From Herbaspirillum rubrisubalbicans (GTDB taxonomy: Bacteria > Pseudomonadota > Gammaproteobacteria > Burkholderiales > Burkholderiaceae_D), in the NCBI RefSeq assembly GCF_003719195.1, contig NZ_CP024996.1, positions 2,356,001-2,420,000 of the forward strand: a stretch of 64,000 bases of DNA, given 5' to 3'. The notes beneath the pieces are model-generated. The model was given only the letters and a program-made list of their open reading frames with translations, ran no database searches and had not been told where the DNA came from. Shown one piece after another: positions 55,798-64,000 of this stretch. Both the position numbers and the translations under genes were made by a program. Position 1 is the first letter of the stretch. The number at the start of each line of letters is the position of its first letter.

Positions 55798-57264
55798 ATG
55801 CTCAAAAAACCGACAGCCGCCCAGCACGAGTTAGAGATGGTGACCATCGAGATGCTCGTGCCCAAGGACCACCTGCTGCGCAAGATCGACGCGGCGGTGG
55901 ATTTCGAGTTCATCCGAGAGAAGGTGGCGCATCTGTATTGCGCCGACAATGGCCGCCCGGCACTGGACCCGGTGGTACTCTTCAAGCTCTTGTTCATCGG
56001 TTACCTCTTCGGTATCCGCAGCGAGCGCCAGCTCATCCGCGAGGTCCAGGTCAATGTGGCCTATCGCTGGTTTGCCGGATTCCGTTTGACCGACAAGGTA
56101 CCGGACTCCTCCACCTTCTCCCAGAACCGGCGCCGCCGCTTCATTGATACCACCGTCTATCAAGAGATCTTCGACGAGATCGTGCGCCAGGCCATTGGAC
56201 GCGGCATGGTCGATGGCCGTGTGCTCTACAGCGACAGCACCCACCTCAAGGCCAACGCCAACAAGAACAAGTTCGACTACGTTCAAGTTACCCAGACCCC
56301 CTCGGCCTATCTGGCCGAATTGGATGCCGCTGTGGATATCGACCGTGCCGAGCATGGCAAGAAACCGCTCAAGCGTGACGACGATGATGAGCCGCCCACC
56401 AAAGAGATCAAGGTCAGTCGCACCGATCCCGAGAGTGGCTACATGGTGCGCGACGACAAGCCCAAGGGCTTCTTCTACCTGGATCACCGCACCGTCGATG
56501 CCAAGCATTCCATCATTACCGATACCCATGTCACGCCCGCCTCAGTCCATGACAGTCAGCCTTATCTGGCGCGCCTGGATCGTCAGCGCCAGACGTTCGG
56601 ATTTGATGTACAGGCCGTTGGCCTGGATGCGGGCTACTTCACACCGGCCGTCTGCCAGGGACTGGAGAATCGCGAGATCAGCGGCGTGATGGGCTACCGC
56701 ACACCCAACCACAAGCCGGGGACATTCTTTAAACGGGCGTATGAGTACGATGCCTACCGTGACGAATACATCTGCCCGCAGGGTCAACCCTTGCGCTACA
56801 GCACGACCAATCGACTGGGGTATCGGGAATACAAATCCAACCCTGAGCAATGCCGAGGCTGCAAGGTACGCGAGCAATGCACCAATAGCGCCAATGCGGT
56901 CAAGGTGGTGACGCGCCATGTGTGGGAGCGTTCCAAGGAGAAGGTGGATGATCGGCGTCGTACCGAATGGGGCAAGCGCATCTATGCCCGACGCAAGGAA
57001 ACGGTAGAACGCAGCTTCGCCGACGCCAAGCAATTGCACGGACATCGTTATGCCCGTATGCGGGGATTGCGCAAGGTCGCCGAGCAGTGCTTGTTGGCGG
57101 CGGCGGCCCAGAACATGAAGAAGATTGCCCTGTTGGTGGCGCGCTTGCGCGCGCTTTTACACGGCTTGAGCGCCTCTGCCAGCGTACAAAAGTGGCTACA
57201 GCGAAAAATGAGCGCCTTGCTTGGCTTCTGCGCCATCGACCATCTGCAAATTACCTGCGCCTGA
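55798..57264 (+). CDS. IS1182-family transposase
   Basis: 488 aa, intact. N-terminal DUF772-type domain (LDPVVLFKLLFIGYLFGIRS, then FAGFRLTDKVPDSSTFSQNR) and DDE catalytic domain: Asp in LYSDSTHLKANANKNK, Asp in GLDAGYFT, Glu in ETVERSFADAKQLHGHRYAR. A CxxC pair (CRGCKVREQC) precedes the last block. Acidic insert (KRDDDDEPPTKE) around residues 197-208. Weak ribosome site, usual for transposases. Likely still active. Confidence 0.9.
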   Translation: MLKKPTAAQHELEMVTIEMLVPKDHLLRKIDAAVDFEFIREKVAHLYCADNGRPALDPVVLFKLLFIGYLFGIRSERQLIREVQVNVAYRWFAGFRLTDKVPDSSTFSQNRRRRFIDTTVYQEIFDEIVRQAIGRGMVDGRVLYSDSTHLKANANKNKFDYVQVTQTPSAYLAELDAAVDIDRAEHGKKPLKRDDDDEPPTKEIKVSRTDPESGYMVRDDKPKGFFYLDHRTVDAKHSIITDTHVTPASVHDSQPYLARLDRQRQTFGFDVQAVGLDAGYFTPAVCQGLENREISGVMGYRTPNHKPGTFFKRAYEYDAYRDEYICPQGQPLRYSTTNRLGYREYKSNPEQCRGCKVREQCTNSANAVKVVTRHVWERSKEKVDDRRRTEWGKRIYARRKETVERSFADAKQLHGHRYARMRGLRKVAEQCLLAAAAQNMKKIALLVARLRALLHGLSASASVQKWLQRKMSALLGFCAIDHLQITCA

Positions 57265-57271
57265 AAAACAA

Positions 57272-57297
57272 AACCCCGTGTTCGAAAACACGGGGTT
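57272..57297. terminator. Terminator at IS right end
   Basis: AACCCCGTGTT-CGAA-AACACGGGGTT after the transposase stop, with an A-rich left flank (CTGAAAAACAA), so it should work best for minus-strand transcripts entering the IS. Confidence 0.7.
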
Positions 57298-57310
57298 CGT
57301 CATCAACCTG

Positions 57311-57336
57311 ACGGCCCTGATGTGAATCAGGGCCGT
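57311..57336. terminator. Right copy of the duplicated host terminator hairpin
   Basis: Same 26-bp palindrome as 55719-55744, here followed by TTTCTTCATTC. With the left copy's A-rich flank the two halves recreate a single bidirectional terminator, supporting target duplication by the IS. Confidence 0.8.
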
Positions 57337-57358
57337 TTCTTCATTCAGGCGAGCACGA

Positions 57359-58105
57359 TCAGAATTTTTCGTCCGGCCGCAGATAGCGCCACTGTCCGGT
57401 CGGCAGTTCTCCGAGCTTGACGCCGCCGATACGCACGCGCTTCAAGCCGATCACCTTCAATCCGACCATGTCGCACATGCGACGAATCTGGCGCTTCTTG
57501 CCTTCACGCAGGGTAAAGCGCAACTGATCCTCGTTCTGCCACACCACCTTGGCTGGGCGCAGCGGCTTGCCATCCATGATGAGGCCGTGGTTCAGGCGTT
57601 TGAGATCGGATTCGGGCAGCTTGCCGGGGCGCGTGTATTGCACGCGCACCAGGTATTCCTTGTCGACCGCCGAATCCTCGCCGATCAACTGCTTGGCGAT
57701 GCGGCCATCCTGGGTCAGCACCAGTAGGCCCACCGAGTCGATGTCCAGCCGTCCGGCCGGCACCAGGCTCTTCAACTGGCGCGGGTGGAAGCGCATCTCG
57801 GTCTGGTCTTCGGTCCAGCGCGATTGTTCATTGACCAGCACCACGGCGGGCTTGTAGCCATCTTCGGCCTGGCCGCTGACGTAACCCATGGGCTTGTTGA
57901 TCAGGATGGTCACGCGCTGGGCTTGCTCGGCGCTGGCCTGGCGTTCCACGGTGACCTTCTGGTGCGGCAGCACCTTGCTGCCCAGCACCGACACCACCTG
58001 GCCATCCACCCGCACCCAGCCCTTCTCAATCCACTCGTCGGCTTCGCGGCGCGAGCACAGGCCGAGTTCGGACATGCGTTTGGAAAGTCGTACAGGTTCA
58101 GTCAT
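57359..58105 (-). CDS. RsuA/RluB/E/F-family rRNA pseudouridine synthase
   Basis: 248 aa from ATG 58105 (the longer frame to 58288 overlaps glnD). N-terminal S4 RNA-binding domain (RLSKRMSELGLCSRREADEW) and the synthase core with catalytic Asp in GRLDIDSVGLLVL. Isomerises a uridine in rRNA; the S4 plus GRLD(I/L)xSxGL layout and SKRMSELG start fit RluF best but B/E cannot be excluded. Terminator of this gene is now split by the IS. Confidence 0.9.
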   Translation of the reverse strand: MTEPVRLSKRMSELGLCSRREADEWIEKGWVRVDGQVVSVLGSKVLPHQKVTVERQASAEQAQRVTILINKPMGYVSGQAEDGYKPAVVLVNEQSRWTEDQTEMRFHPRQLKSLVPAGRLDIDSVGLLVLTQDGRIAKQLIGEDSAVDKEYLVRVQYTRPGKLPESDLKRLNHGLIMDGKPLRPAKVVWQNEDQLRFTLREGKKRQIRRMCDMVGLKVIGLKRVRIGGVKLGELPTGQWRYLRPDEKF

Positions 58106-58211
58106 GGGGATTGCCTTGCGAAAAACGGAGGGCCGGCCAGCGGCGAGGGTGAGATTGTACGGCCAGCCGCGCTGCCGCGCCAGACGGGCAGCAGCGCGGC
58201 GGCTTGCGCGG

Positions 58212-60764
58212 TCAGATGCGCAGGGTCTTGAGCAGGTCGGTTTCCAGCAGAATTTGATTGCGCGGCTGGGACAGACCGGGGCCATCAATCAGGAACACGT
58301 CTTCCACCCGCTCGCCCAGGGTCATCACCTTGGCGGTATGCAGGTTGATCTTGTACTTGGCCAGCACGTTGGAGATCGAATACAGCAGCCCGGCACGGTC
58401 ATTGGCCGACACTGACAGCAGGTAGTACTGGCCGCGTTCATCGGGGCGCAGGTCCACCGCGGGATTGACCGGGAAGGTGCGCGACAGGCGCGACAGCCTA
58501 GCCTTGGAGGGCGGCGGCAGCGGGGCGTCCGATTGCAGCAGGGCGCCCAGTTCGTGTTCGATCAGGTTGATGATGTCGCGGTAGTTCTTGGCGAATACCG
58601 GCGCATTGATGAGGAAGGCATCCAGCGCGTAATTGTTGCGGGTGGTATGGATCTTGGCGTCGAAGATACTGAAGCTTTTTTCATCGAAGTAGCTGCAGAT
58701 GCGCGCAAACAGGTCGGGGCGGTCGGGCGTGTAGACCGCCACCTGAACCCCTTCGCCTATGGGCGCCAGGCGGCATCGCACCAGCGGCACGCCGGTGTCG
58801 ACCTTGTCGTAGAAGCAGCGTGTCTGCCAGGCGATGTCGGAGGCGTCGTGGCGCAGGAAGTAGGCCACGTCCAGTTGCTTCCACAAGGGCTCGTGGGCAT
58901 CGGCCGGCAAGCCGTACAGGCGCAGGGTCTTGATGGCTTCCTGCTGGGTGTTCTTCAGTTCGCGGTCGGCCGAGGGGGCTTCGCCGCCCAGTACGCGCAG
59001 GGTCATGCGGTACAGGTCTTCCAGCAGCTTGCCCTTCCAGGCATTCCAGACCTTGGGGCTGGTGCCGCGGATGTCGGCCACCGTCAGCAGGTAGAGCGCG
59101 GTCAGATGGCGTTCGTCCTTGACCAGTTGGGCGAAGGCGGTGATCACGTCGGGGTCCGACATGTCCTGCTTCTGTGCTACGTGCGACATGGCCAGGTGCT
59201 GCTCGACCAGGAACACGATGAGCTCGGTATTTTCTTCCGAGATGCCGTGCTGCACGCAGAACGCGCGTGCATCGGCCATGCCCAGCTTGGAATGGTCGCC
59301 GCCGCGGCCCTTGGCGATGTCATGGAACAGGGCGGCCACGTACAGCACCCAGGGCTGGCCGAAGTTGGCCATCAACTGGCTGCAGAAGGGATATTCATGC
59401 GCGTGTTCGCTCATGGTGAAGCGGCGCACGTTGCGCACTACCATCAGGATGTGCTGGTCCACGGTATAGACGTGGAACAGGTCATGCTGCATCTGGCCGA
59501 CGATCTGGCGGAAGTTCGGCAGGTAGCGGCCCAGCACGCTGGTGGCATTCATCCCGCGCAGGGCGTGGGTGATGCCGCGCTTGCTCTGGATGATCTGCAT
59601 GAACAGGCGATGGTTTTCCGGGTTGGCGCGGAAGGCATTGTCGATCTTGAAGCGGGCGTGCCACAGCGCGCGCAGGGTGCGTGCCGACATGTCCTTCAGT
59701 TCCGGGTGTTCGGAGAGCATCAGGAACACTTCCAGCATGGCCGAAGGGGTCTCTTCGAAGATATTGTCGTGGGCGATGTCGAGGAAGCCGTTGACCTCGC
59801 TGAAGCGCTCGTTGAGCGGGCGTGGCACCGATTGCTGGGGGAACAGGTGGGCTTCGATATTCTGCAGCAGGATGGTATTCAATTGCGTGACCGCCTTGGC
59901 TGCCCAGTAATAACGCTGCATCAGGTATTCGCTGGCGCGCCGGGTGTCGGTGGTCTTGAAGCCGAAGGTTTCCGCAATCGGGGTCTGGATGTCGAATACC
60001 AGGCGGTCTTCGCGGCGGTCGGTAAGGATGTGCAGGCGGATGCGGATGTCCTTGAAGGCGCGTTCCTTCTGGCGCAACTGGCGCGCTTCGGTGGAGGTCA
60101 ACATGCCGTGCTGGGCCAGTTCGGCCCAGGAGTTGCCCAGGCCGGCCGCCTTGGCCACCCACAGGATCACCTGCAGGTCGCGCAGGCCGCCCGGGCTTTC
60201 CTTGCAATTGGGTTCCAGGCTGTAGGGCGTGTCTTCGTACTTGACGTGGCGTTGGCGCATCTCCAGGGTCTTGGCCTGGAAGAAGGCCAGCGGGTCCAGT
60301 GCGGCCTGGTAGCGTTCCTGCAATTGCTTGAAGAGGGCGCGGTTGCCGGTCACCAGACGCGCTTCCAATAGACTGGTCTGGACCGTGATGTCGGCCGCGG
60401 ATTCGTCCAGGCATTCGTCGATGGTGCGGATGCTGTGGCCGATTTCCAGGCCGATGTCCCAGAACAGTTGCACCAGCGATTCCAGCTTCTCCTTCTTGGC
60501 AGCGTCCGGGGTCTTGTCCAGCAGGATCAGCACATCCACGTCGGAATGCGGGAACAGTTCGCCTCGCCCATAGCCGCCCACGGCCACCAGCGCGGCATTG
60601 CCGGACATGCCCAGTTCTTCCCAGGCCTGGGTCAGCGCTTCATCGACGTTGCGGCGCAATTGGGCCAGCAACTGTTCGGTCTTGTGGTTGGACTGGAACA
60701 CCTCGATGGCTTGCTGGCGCGCGGCCTTGAGCTGTTTCTTGAGCGTGATGGCGAGTGTGGGCAT
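58212..60764 (-). CDS. glnD: PII uridylyltransferase / uridylyl-removing enzyme
   Basis: 850 aa from ATG 60764 (an in-frame TTG lies at 60776). Nucleotidyltransferase [23 protein letters not shown] hydrolase ([13 protein letters not shown]), and two C-terminal ACT domains. Senses glutamine and modifies PII (GlnB/GlnK), controlling nitrogen regulation. Next to map, the common order in proteobacteria; functionally relevant to the cyanophycin nitrogen store at 47-55 kb. Confidence 0.96.
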   Translation of the reverse strand: MPTLAITLKKQLKAARQQAIEVFQSNHKTEQLLAQLRRNVDEALTQAWEELGMSGNAALVAVGGYGRGELFPHSDVDVLILLDKTPDAAKKEKLESLVQLFWDIGLEIGHSIRTIDECLDESAADITVQTSLLEARLVTGNRALFKQLQERYQAALDPLAFFQAKTLEMRQRHVKYEDTPYSLEPNCKESPGGLRDLQVILWVAKAAGLGNSWAELAQHGMLTSTEARQLRQKERAFKDIRIRLHILTDRREDRLVFDIQTPIAETFGFKTTDTRRASEYLMQRYYWAAKAVTQLNTILLQNIEAHLFPQQSVPRPLNERFSEVNGFLDIAHDNIFEETPSAMLEVFLMLSEHPELKDMSARTLRALWHARFKIDNAFRANPENHRLFMQIIQSKRGITHALRGMNATSVLGRYLPNFRQIVGQMQHDLFHVYTVDQHILMVVRNVRRFTMSEHAHEYPFCSQLMANFGQPWVLYVAALFHDIAKGRGGDHSKLGMADARAFCVQHGISEENTELIVFLVEQHLAMSHVAQKQDMSDPDVITAFAQLVKDERHLTALYLLTVADIRGTSPKVWNAWKGKLLEDLYRMTLRVLGGEAPSADRELKNTQQEAIKTLRLYGLPADAHEPLWKQLDVAYFLRHDASDIAWQTRCFYDKVDTGVPLVRCRLAPIGEGVQVAVYTPDRPDLFARICSYFDEKSFSIFDAKIHTTRNNYALDAFLINAPVFAKNYRDIINLIEHELGALLQSDAPLPPPSKARLSRLSRTFPVNPAVDLRPDERGQYYLLSVSANDRAGLLYSISNVLAKYKINLHTAKVMTLGERVEDVFLIDGPGLSQPRNQILLETDLLKTLRI

Positions 60765-60911
60765 CGTGGTAGGCAATCAGAGCAAGCGGGGCGGCGGGGC
60801 GGCGCCTATATGAACAAAGCCGCATCCCCATGCGGCTTTGCGCCCCAAACAGATGTCATGCCGGAAACTTTGTACCAGCAGGGGGCGGGCACAGGTTTGC
60901 GCTCATCAGGA

Positions 60912-61736
60912 TTACGCCGGGGTGGCGACCTGGTTCTGGATGAAGGCCGGTGGCGCGGGCATTCCCGGTGAGACGGTCAGCACCTCGAAACCGGTTTCGG
61001 TGACCAGCACGGTATGTTCCCACTGTGCCGACAGGCTGCGATCCTTGGTCTTGATGGTCCAGCCGTCGCCCATTTCGCGGATCTCGCGGCGGCCGGCGTT
61101 GATCATGGGTTCGACGGTGAAGATCATGCCGGCTTCCAGCTTTTCCAGCGTGCCGGGACGGCCATAGTGCAGCACTTGCGGCTCTTCGTGGAACACCTTG
61201 CCGATGCCGTGACCGCAGAATTCGCGCACCACGCTGTAGCCGGCCTTTTCGGCGTGCTGCTGGATGACGTGGCCGATGTCGCCCAGATGCGCGCCGGGCT
61301 TGATCTTGGAGATGCCCAGCCACATGCATTCATAGGTGATCTCGGTGAGGCGGCGCGCCAGGATGGAGGGTTCGCCCAGGTAGAACATGCGGCTGGTGTC
61401 GCCGTGGTAGCCGTTCTTGATGATGGTCACGTCGATATTGAGCACGTCGCCGTTCTTCATCACCTTGTCGCCCGGGATGCCGTGGCAGATCACGTCGTTG
61501 AGTGAGGTGCAGATGGCCTTGGGGTAGGGAGTGTAGCCAGGTGGGCAGTAGTTCAGCGGGGCCGGGATGCTGCCTTGCACATTGGTCATGTACTCGTGGC
61601 AGAGGCGGTCGATCTCGCCGGTGGTCACGCCGGGTTTGACGAAGGGAGTGATGTAGTCCAGCACTTCGGCGGCCAGGCGGCCGGCCACGCGCATCCCTTC
61701 GATGTCTTCGGCGGTTTTGATGGTGATGTTGCCCAT
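60912..61736 (-). CDS. map: Methionine aminopeptidase, type I
   Basis: 274 aa from ATG 61736 (start MGNITIKTAEDIEGMRVAGR; upstream frame not conserved). Metal ligands Asp in LNIDVTIIKNGYHGDTSRMF, His in EFCGHGIG, Glu in FTVEPMI and QWEHTVLVTE. Removes initiator Met. Encoded divergently from rpsB. Confidence 0.96.
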   Translation of the reverse strand: MGNITIKTAEDIEGMRVAGRLAAEVLDYITPFVKPGVTTGEIDRLCHEYMTNVQGSIPAPLNYCPPGYTPYPKAICTSLNDVICHGIPGDKVMKNGDVLNIDVTIIKNGYHGDTSRMFYLGEPSILARRLTEITYECMWLGISKIKPGAHLGDIGHVIQQHAEKAGYSVVREFCGHGIGKVFHEEPQVLHYGRPGTLEKLEAGMIFTVEPMINAGRREIREMGDGWTIKTKDRSLSAQWEHTVLVTETGFEVLTVSPGMPAPPAFIQNQVATPA

Positions 61737-61867
61737 GATGAATCGCAATTCGCTAGAAATCGTTAATGCGCAATTATAGACGACGGGGGGCTTTCTGTTT
61801 TGCCGGCCCCCCCGGGCCTGGGCACTGCGGCTTTGCCTGGGCTGCACAGGGCAGGTTCATGTGCTAC

Positions 61868-61896
61868 TTGAACAAAGGGGCGGCTTCGAGTAGAAT
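61868..61896 (+). promoter_or_regulatory. Sigma70 promoter of rpsB-tsf
   Basis: TTGAAC (61868-61873), exactly 17 bp, TAGAAT (61891-61896). Strong match for a ribosomal-protein promoter; expected start near 61903. Confidence 0.75.
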
Positions 61897-61902
61897 GCCG
61901 GG

Positions 61903-62089
61903 CTGATCTGAAAGCCTCAGGTCGGTTGCTGAAGCTGGTGTGCGGAATGATTCTTCATGTCTGTTTGGCAATAAGTGTTGTTAAGTTTGTAAAAATCTTT
62001 TTTGAAACGCGAATCCGTTCGCTAAAAGGGTGTCTGGCTGCATGAGCCGGATGACCGAGCGGATTCCAGACCTAACCCTGGAGAAATTC
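61903..62089 (+). promoter_or_regulatory. rpsB 5' leader (~187 nt)
   Basis: Long untranslated leader before the S2 gene with a GATCTGAAAGCCTCAGGTC inverted repeat near its start. S2 is known to repress its own mRNA through the leader in enterics; a similar role is plausible here. Confidence 0.45.
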
Positions 62090-62830
62090 ATGTCCGTTAC
62101 CATGCGCGAAATGCTGGAAGCCGGTGTCCACTTCGGTCACCAAACCCGCTTCTGGAACCCCAAGATGGCCCCCTATATCTTCGGTCATCGCAACAAGATT
62201 CACATCGTCAACCTGGAAAAGACCCTGGGTATGTACCAGGAGGCGCTGAAGTACGTGCGTCAACTGTCGGCCAACCGCGGTACCATCCTGTTCGTCGGTA
62301 CCAAGCGTCAAGCCCGCGAAATCCTGGCCACCGAAGCGCAACGCGCTGGCGTGCCCTACGTCGACCAGCGTTGGCTGGGCGGTATGCTGACCAACTTCAA
62401 GACCATCAAGACCTCGATCAAGCGCTTGAAGGAAATGGAAGCCTCGATCGAAGACGGCTCGGTCGAAAAGCTGTCCAAGAAGGAAGGTCTGCTGTTCCGT
62501 CGCGAACTGGAAAAGCTGCAGAAGGCCATCGGCGGCATCAAGGACATGGGCGGCATTCCTGACGCCATCTTCGTCATCGACGTCGGCTACCACAAGGGCG
62601 CCATCACCGAAGCCGCCAAGCTGGGCATTCCGGTCATCGGCGTGGTCGATACCAACCACTCGCCCGAAGGCGTCACCTACGTGATCCCGGGTAACGATGA
62701 CTCCGCCAAGGCTATCTCGCTGTACGCTCGTGGCGTGGCAGATGCCGTCCTGGAAGGCCGTGCCAACGCCGTCAATGACGTCGTCGAAGCAGTCAAGGGC
62801 GATGAATTCGTCGAGGTCGAGCAGGCTTGA
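62090..62830 (+). CDS. rpsB: 30S ribosomal protein S2
   Basis: 246 aa from ATG 62090 (TGGAGAAA upstream). S2 motifs [22 protein letters not shown] and the [19 protein letters not shown] block. Ribosome head/platform protein. First gene of rpsB-tsf. Confidence 0.98.
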   Translation: MSVTMREMLEAGVHFGHQTRFWNPKMAPYIFGHRNKIHIVNLEKTLGMYQEALKYVRQLSANRGTILFVGTKRQAREILATEAQRAGVPYVDQRWLGGMLTNFKTIKTSIKRLKEMEASIEDGSVEKLSKKEGLLFRRELEKLQKAIGGIKDMGGIPDAIFVIDVGYHKGAITEAAKLGIPVIGVVDTNHSPEGVTYVIPGNDDSAKAISLYARGVADAVLEGRANAVNDVVEAVKGDEFVEVEQA

Positions 62831-62858
62831 TTCTGCTCTTCCGGTAGTACGGTAGTAG

Positions 62859-62903
62859 AAAAAGGGGTGACAGCGGGTAGTGACGCAGTGGCCCCTTTTT
62901 TTT
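62859..62903 (+). terminator. rpsB-tsf intergenic attenuator hairpin
   Basis: AAAAAGGGG (62859-62867) pairs with CCCCTTTTT (62892-62900), ~24-base loop, T-run. Likely partial terminator tuning S2 over EF-Ts. Confidence 0.6.
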
Positions 62904-62967
62904 GATTCAATTTTCGAGTTTCAGGCGTCTCGCGTGATGCGGGATGCCTCCAAGTCAGGAGAAAAGT

Positions 62968-63855
62968 ATGGCGGCAATTACCGCAGCAATGGTGGGCGAT
63001 CTGCGTGCGAAGACCGACGCGCCGATGATGGAATGCAAGAAGGCGCTGACCGAAGCCGATGGCGACATGGCCAAGGCCGAAGAAATCCTGCGCGTCAAGC
63101 TGGGTAGCAAGGCTTCCAAGGCCTCTTCCCGCATCACCGCAGAAGGCGTGATCTCGACCTACATCGCTGGCAACGTCGGCGCGCTGGTCGAAGTGAACTG
63201 CGAAACCGACTTCGTGACCAAGAACGATGAGTTCATCGGTCTGGTTGAGGCCGCTGCCAAGCTGGTGGTCGAACAGAACCCGGCCGACGTGGCCGCCCTG
63301 GGCGCCTGCAAGCTGCCCGACGGCAAGACCCTGGAAGAGCTGCGTACCGAACTGATCGGTCGCATCGGCGAAAACATGTCCTTCCGTCGCTTCCAGCGTT
63401 TCGAAACCAGCGGCAAGCTGGCTTCCTACCTGCACGGCACCCGCATCGGCGTGGTCGTCGAGTTCGACGGTGCCGAGGAGCAAGTGGGCAAGGACGTGGC
63501 CATGCACATCGCCGCCATGAAGCCGGTCGCCCTGTCGGCCGAGCAAGTGCCGGCCGACCTGATCGAAAAGGAACGTTCGGTTGCCGCCCTGAAGGCTGCA
63601 GAATCGGGCAAGCCGGCCGATATCGTCGCCAAGATGGTGGACGGTTCGGTGCAGAAGTTCCTGAAGGAAGTGTCGCTGTTCAACCAGGCTTTCGTGAAGA
63701 ACGACAAGCAAAGCGTCGAACAGATGTTGAAGGCGGCCAATACCACCGTCAAGTCGTTCGCCATGTACGTGGTGGGCGAAGGCATCGAGAAGAAGCAGGA
63801 CGACTTTGCCGCCGAAGTGGCAGCGCAAGTGGCTGCAGCGAAACAAGCTCAGTAA
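62968..63855 (+). CDS. tsf: Elongation factor Ts
   Basis: 295 aa from ATG 62968 (CAGGAGAAAAGT upstream). N-terminal UBA-like helix ([20 protein letters not shown]) and the TDFV core contact [12 protein letters not shown]. Recycles EF-Tu. Cotranscribed with rpsB. Confidence 0.98.
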   Translation: MAAITAAMVGDLRAKTDAPMMECKKALTEADGDMAKAEEILRVKLGSKASKASSRITAEGVISTYIAGNVGALVEVNCETDFVTKNDEFIGLVEAAAKLVVEQNPADVAALGACKLPDGKTLEELRTELIGRIGENMSFRRFQRFETSGKLASYLHGTRIGVVVEFDGAEEQVGKDVAMHIAAMKPVALSAEQVPADLIEKERSVAALKAAESGKPADIVAKMVDGSVQKFLKEVSLFNQAFVKNDKQSVEQMLKAANTTVKSFAMYVVGEGIEKKQDDFAAEVAAQVAAAKQAQ

Positions 63856-63865
63856 GCGTCGCAAG

Positions 63866-63894
63866 AAAAAACGGGCCGAGAGGCCCGTTTTTTT
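63866..63894 (+). terminator. Terminator after tsf
   Basis: AAAACGGGCC-GAGA-GGCCCGTTTT plus T-run. Confidence 0.9.
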
Positions 63895-64000
63895 AAGCTG
63901 GTTTCCTGGAACCTTCGGGAACTTTCGGCAGTAGTTGCATCTGTAGCATCAGCAGTACTGGAAGTGACGGAAGTACAAGATGTATCAGCGGTCAATAGAA

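Larger units (their letters stand above)
55745..57310 (+). mobile_element. IS1182-family insertion sequence, intact
   Basis: 1,566 bp bounded by imperfect terminal inverted repeats (left CAGATTGATGACAAAGCC, right CAGGTTGATGACGAACCCC when reverse-complemented) and by identical 26-bp direct repeats that are themselves hairpins. Carries one transposase with terminator-like stem-loops inside both ends. Inserted between the DUF1854 gene and the convergent pseudouridine synthase, disrupting no gene. Family IS1182 is inferred from the transposase. Confidence 0.88.

Noticed and set aside
55719..57336. 26-bp hairpins as part of the IS ends
   Set aside because: The inverted repeats begin immediately inside the hairpins, and A-rich and T-rich flanks are split between the copies, which favours a duplicated host terminator. 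Not fully excluded without an empty site.

Overview
The window is a high-GC chromosomal segment of a betaproteobacterium. Gene content and order (tandem cphA genes opposite an ABC transporter/DUF1854 pair, smc-zipA-ligA, dapC-dapD-dapE, rpsB-tsf opposite map-glnD, a tsaB-rimI-UDG-DUF1853 operon) point to Burkholderiales. Oxalobacteraceae (Herbaspirillum-like) is my best guess; this is an inference from family knowledge, not a database match.

Positions 1 to about 12,990 are the right-hand end of a prophage. It starts inside the tail tape measure gene and continues with a Mu-type baseplate module (DNA circularisation protein, gp44, gp45, gp46, gp47 and gp48 homologues), a collar-domain tail fibre, a small tail-associated ORF, and a lysis cassette (holin-like protein, second membrane protein, GH19 endolysin, Rz with an Rz1 nested in another frame). 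Next comes an AT-richer cargo block (9.2-11.5 kb) with a trypsin-like protease, an FRG-domain protein and small ORFs. A P4-type tyrosine integrase abuts the 3' end of tRNA-Ser(GCT). The left end and attL lie outside the window.

From 13.2 to 28 kb the content is core metabolism and maintenance: lysC; a small DUF4148 secreted protein; a LysR regulator; a thioredoxin-fold protein; the tsaB-rimI-uracil-DNA glycosylase-DUF1853 operon; lplT opposite alr-radA; and an ompR-envZ operon whose third, overlapping gene encodes a secreted FlhE-like protein. From 28 to 36 kb, mostly on the minus strand, lie an amino-acid ABC importer without its ATPase, an ABC-F protein, prmB, and the lysine/peptidoglycan branch dapC-dapD-(ArsC-like)-dapE. 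A chemoreceptor with a C-terminal WETF tether follows, then smc-zipA-ligA-galU-def on the plus strand.

From 47.4 to 55.7 kb there is a cyanophycin locus: two cyanophycin synthetase paralogues on the minus strand, the upstream one lacking the C-terminal Mur-ligase domain, and divergently an ABC exporter with an N-terminal zinc-ribbon region followed by a DUF1854 protein. An IS1182-type insertion sequence sits just downstream, inside what looks like a bidirectional terminator, and has duplicated the whole 26-bp hairpin. The window ends with an RsuA-family pseudouridine synthase, glnD and map (minus strand), then rpsB-tsf (plus strand) with a clear sigma70 promoter, an intergenic hairpin and a terminator.

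The most noteworthy items are the protease/FRG cargo in the prophage, the asymmetric cyanophycin synthetase pair with its transporter, the terminator-duplicating IS, and the FlhE-like gene coupled to ompR-envZ.
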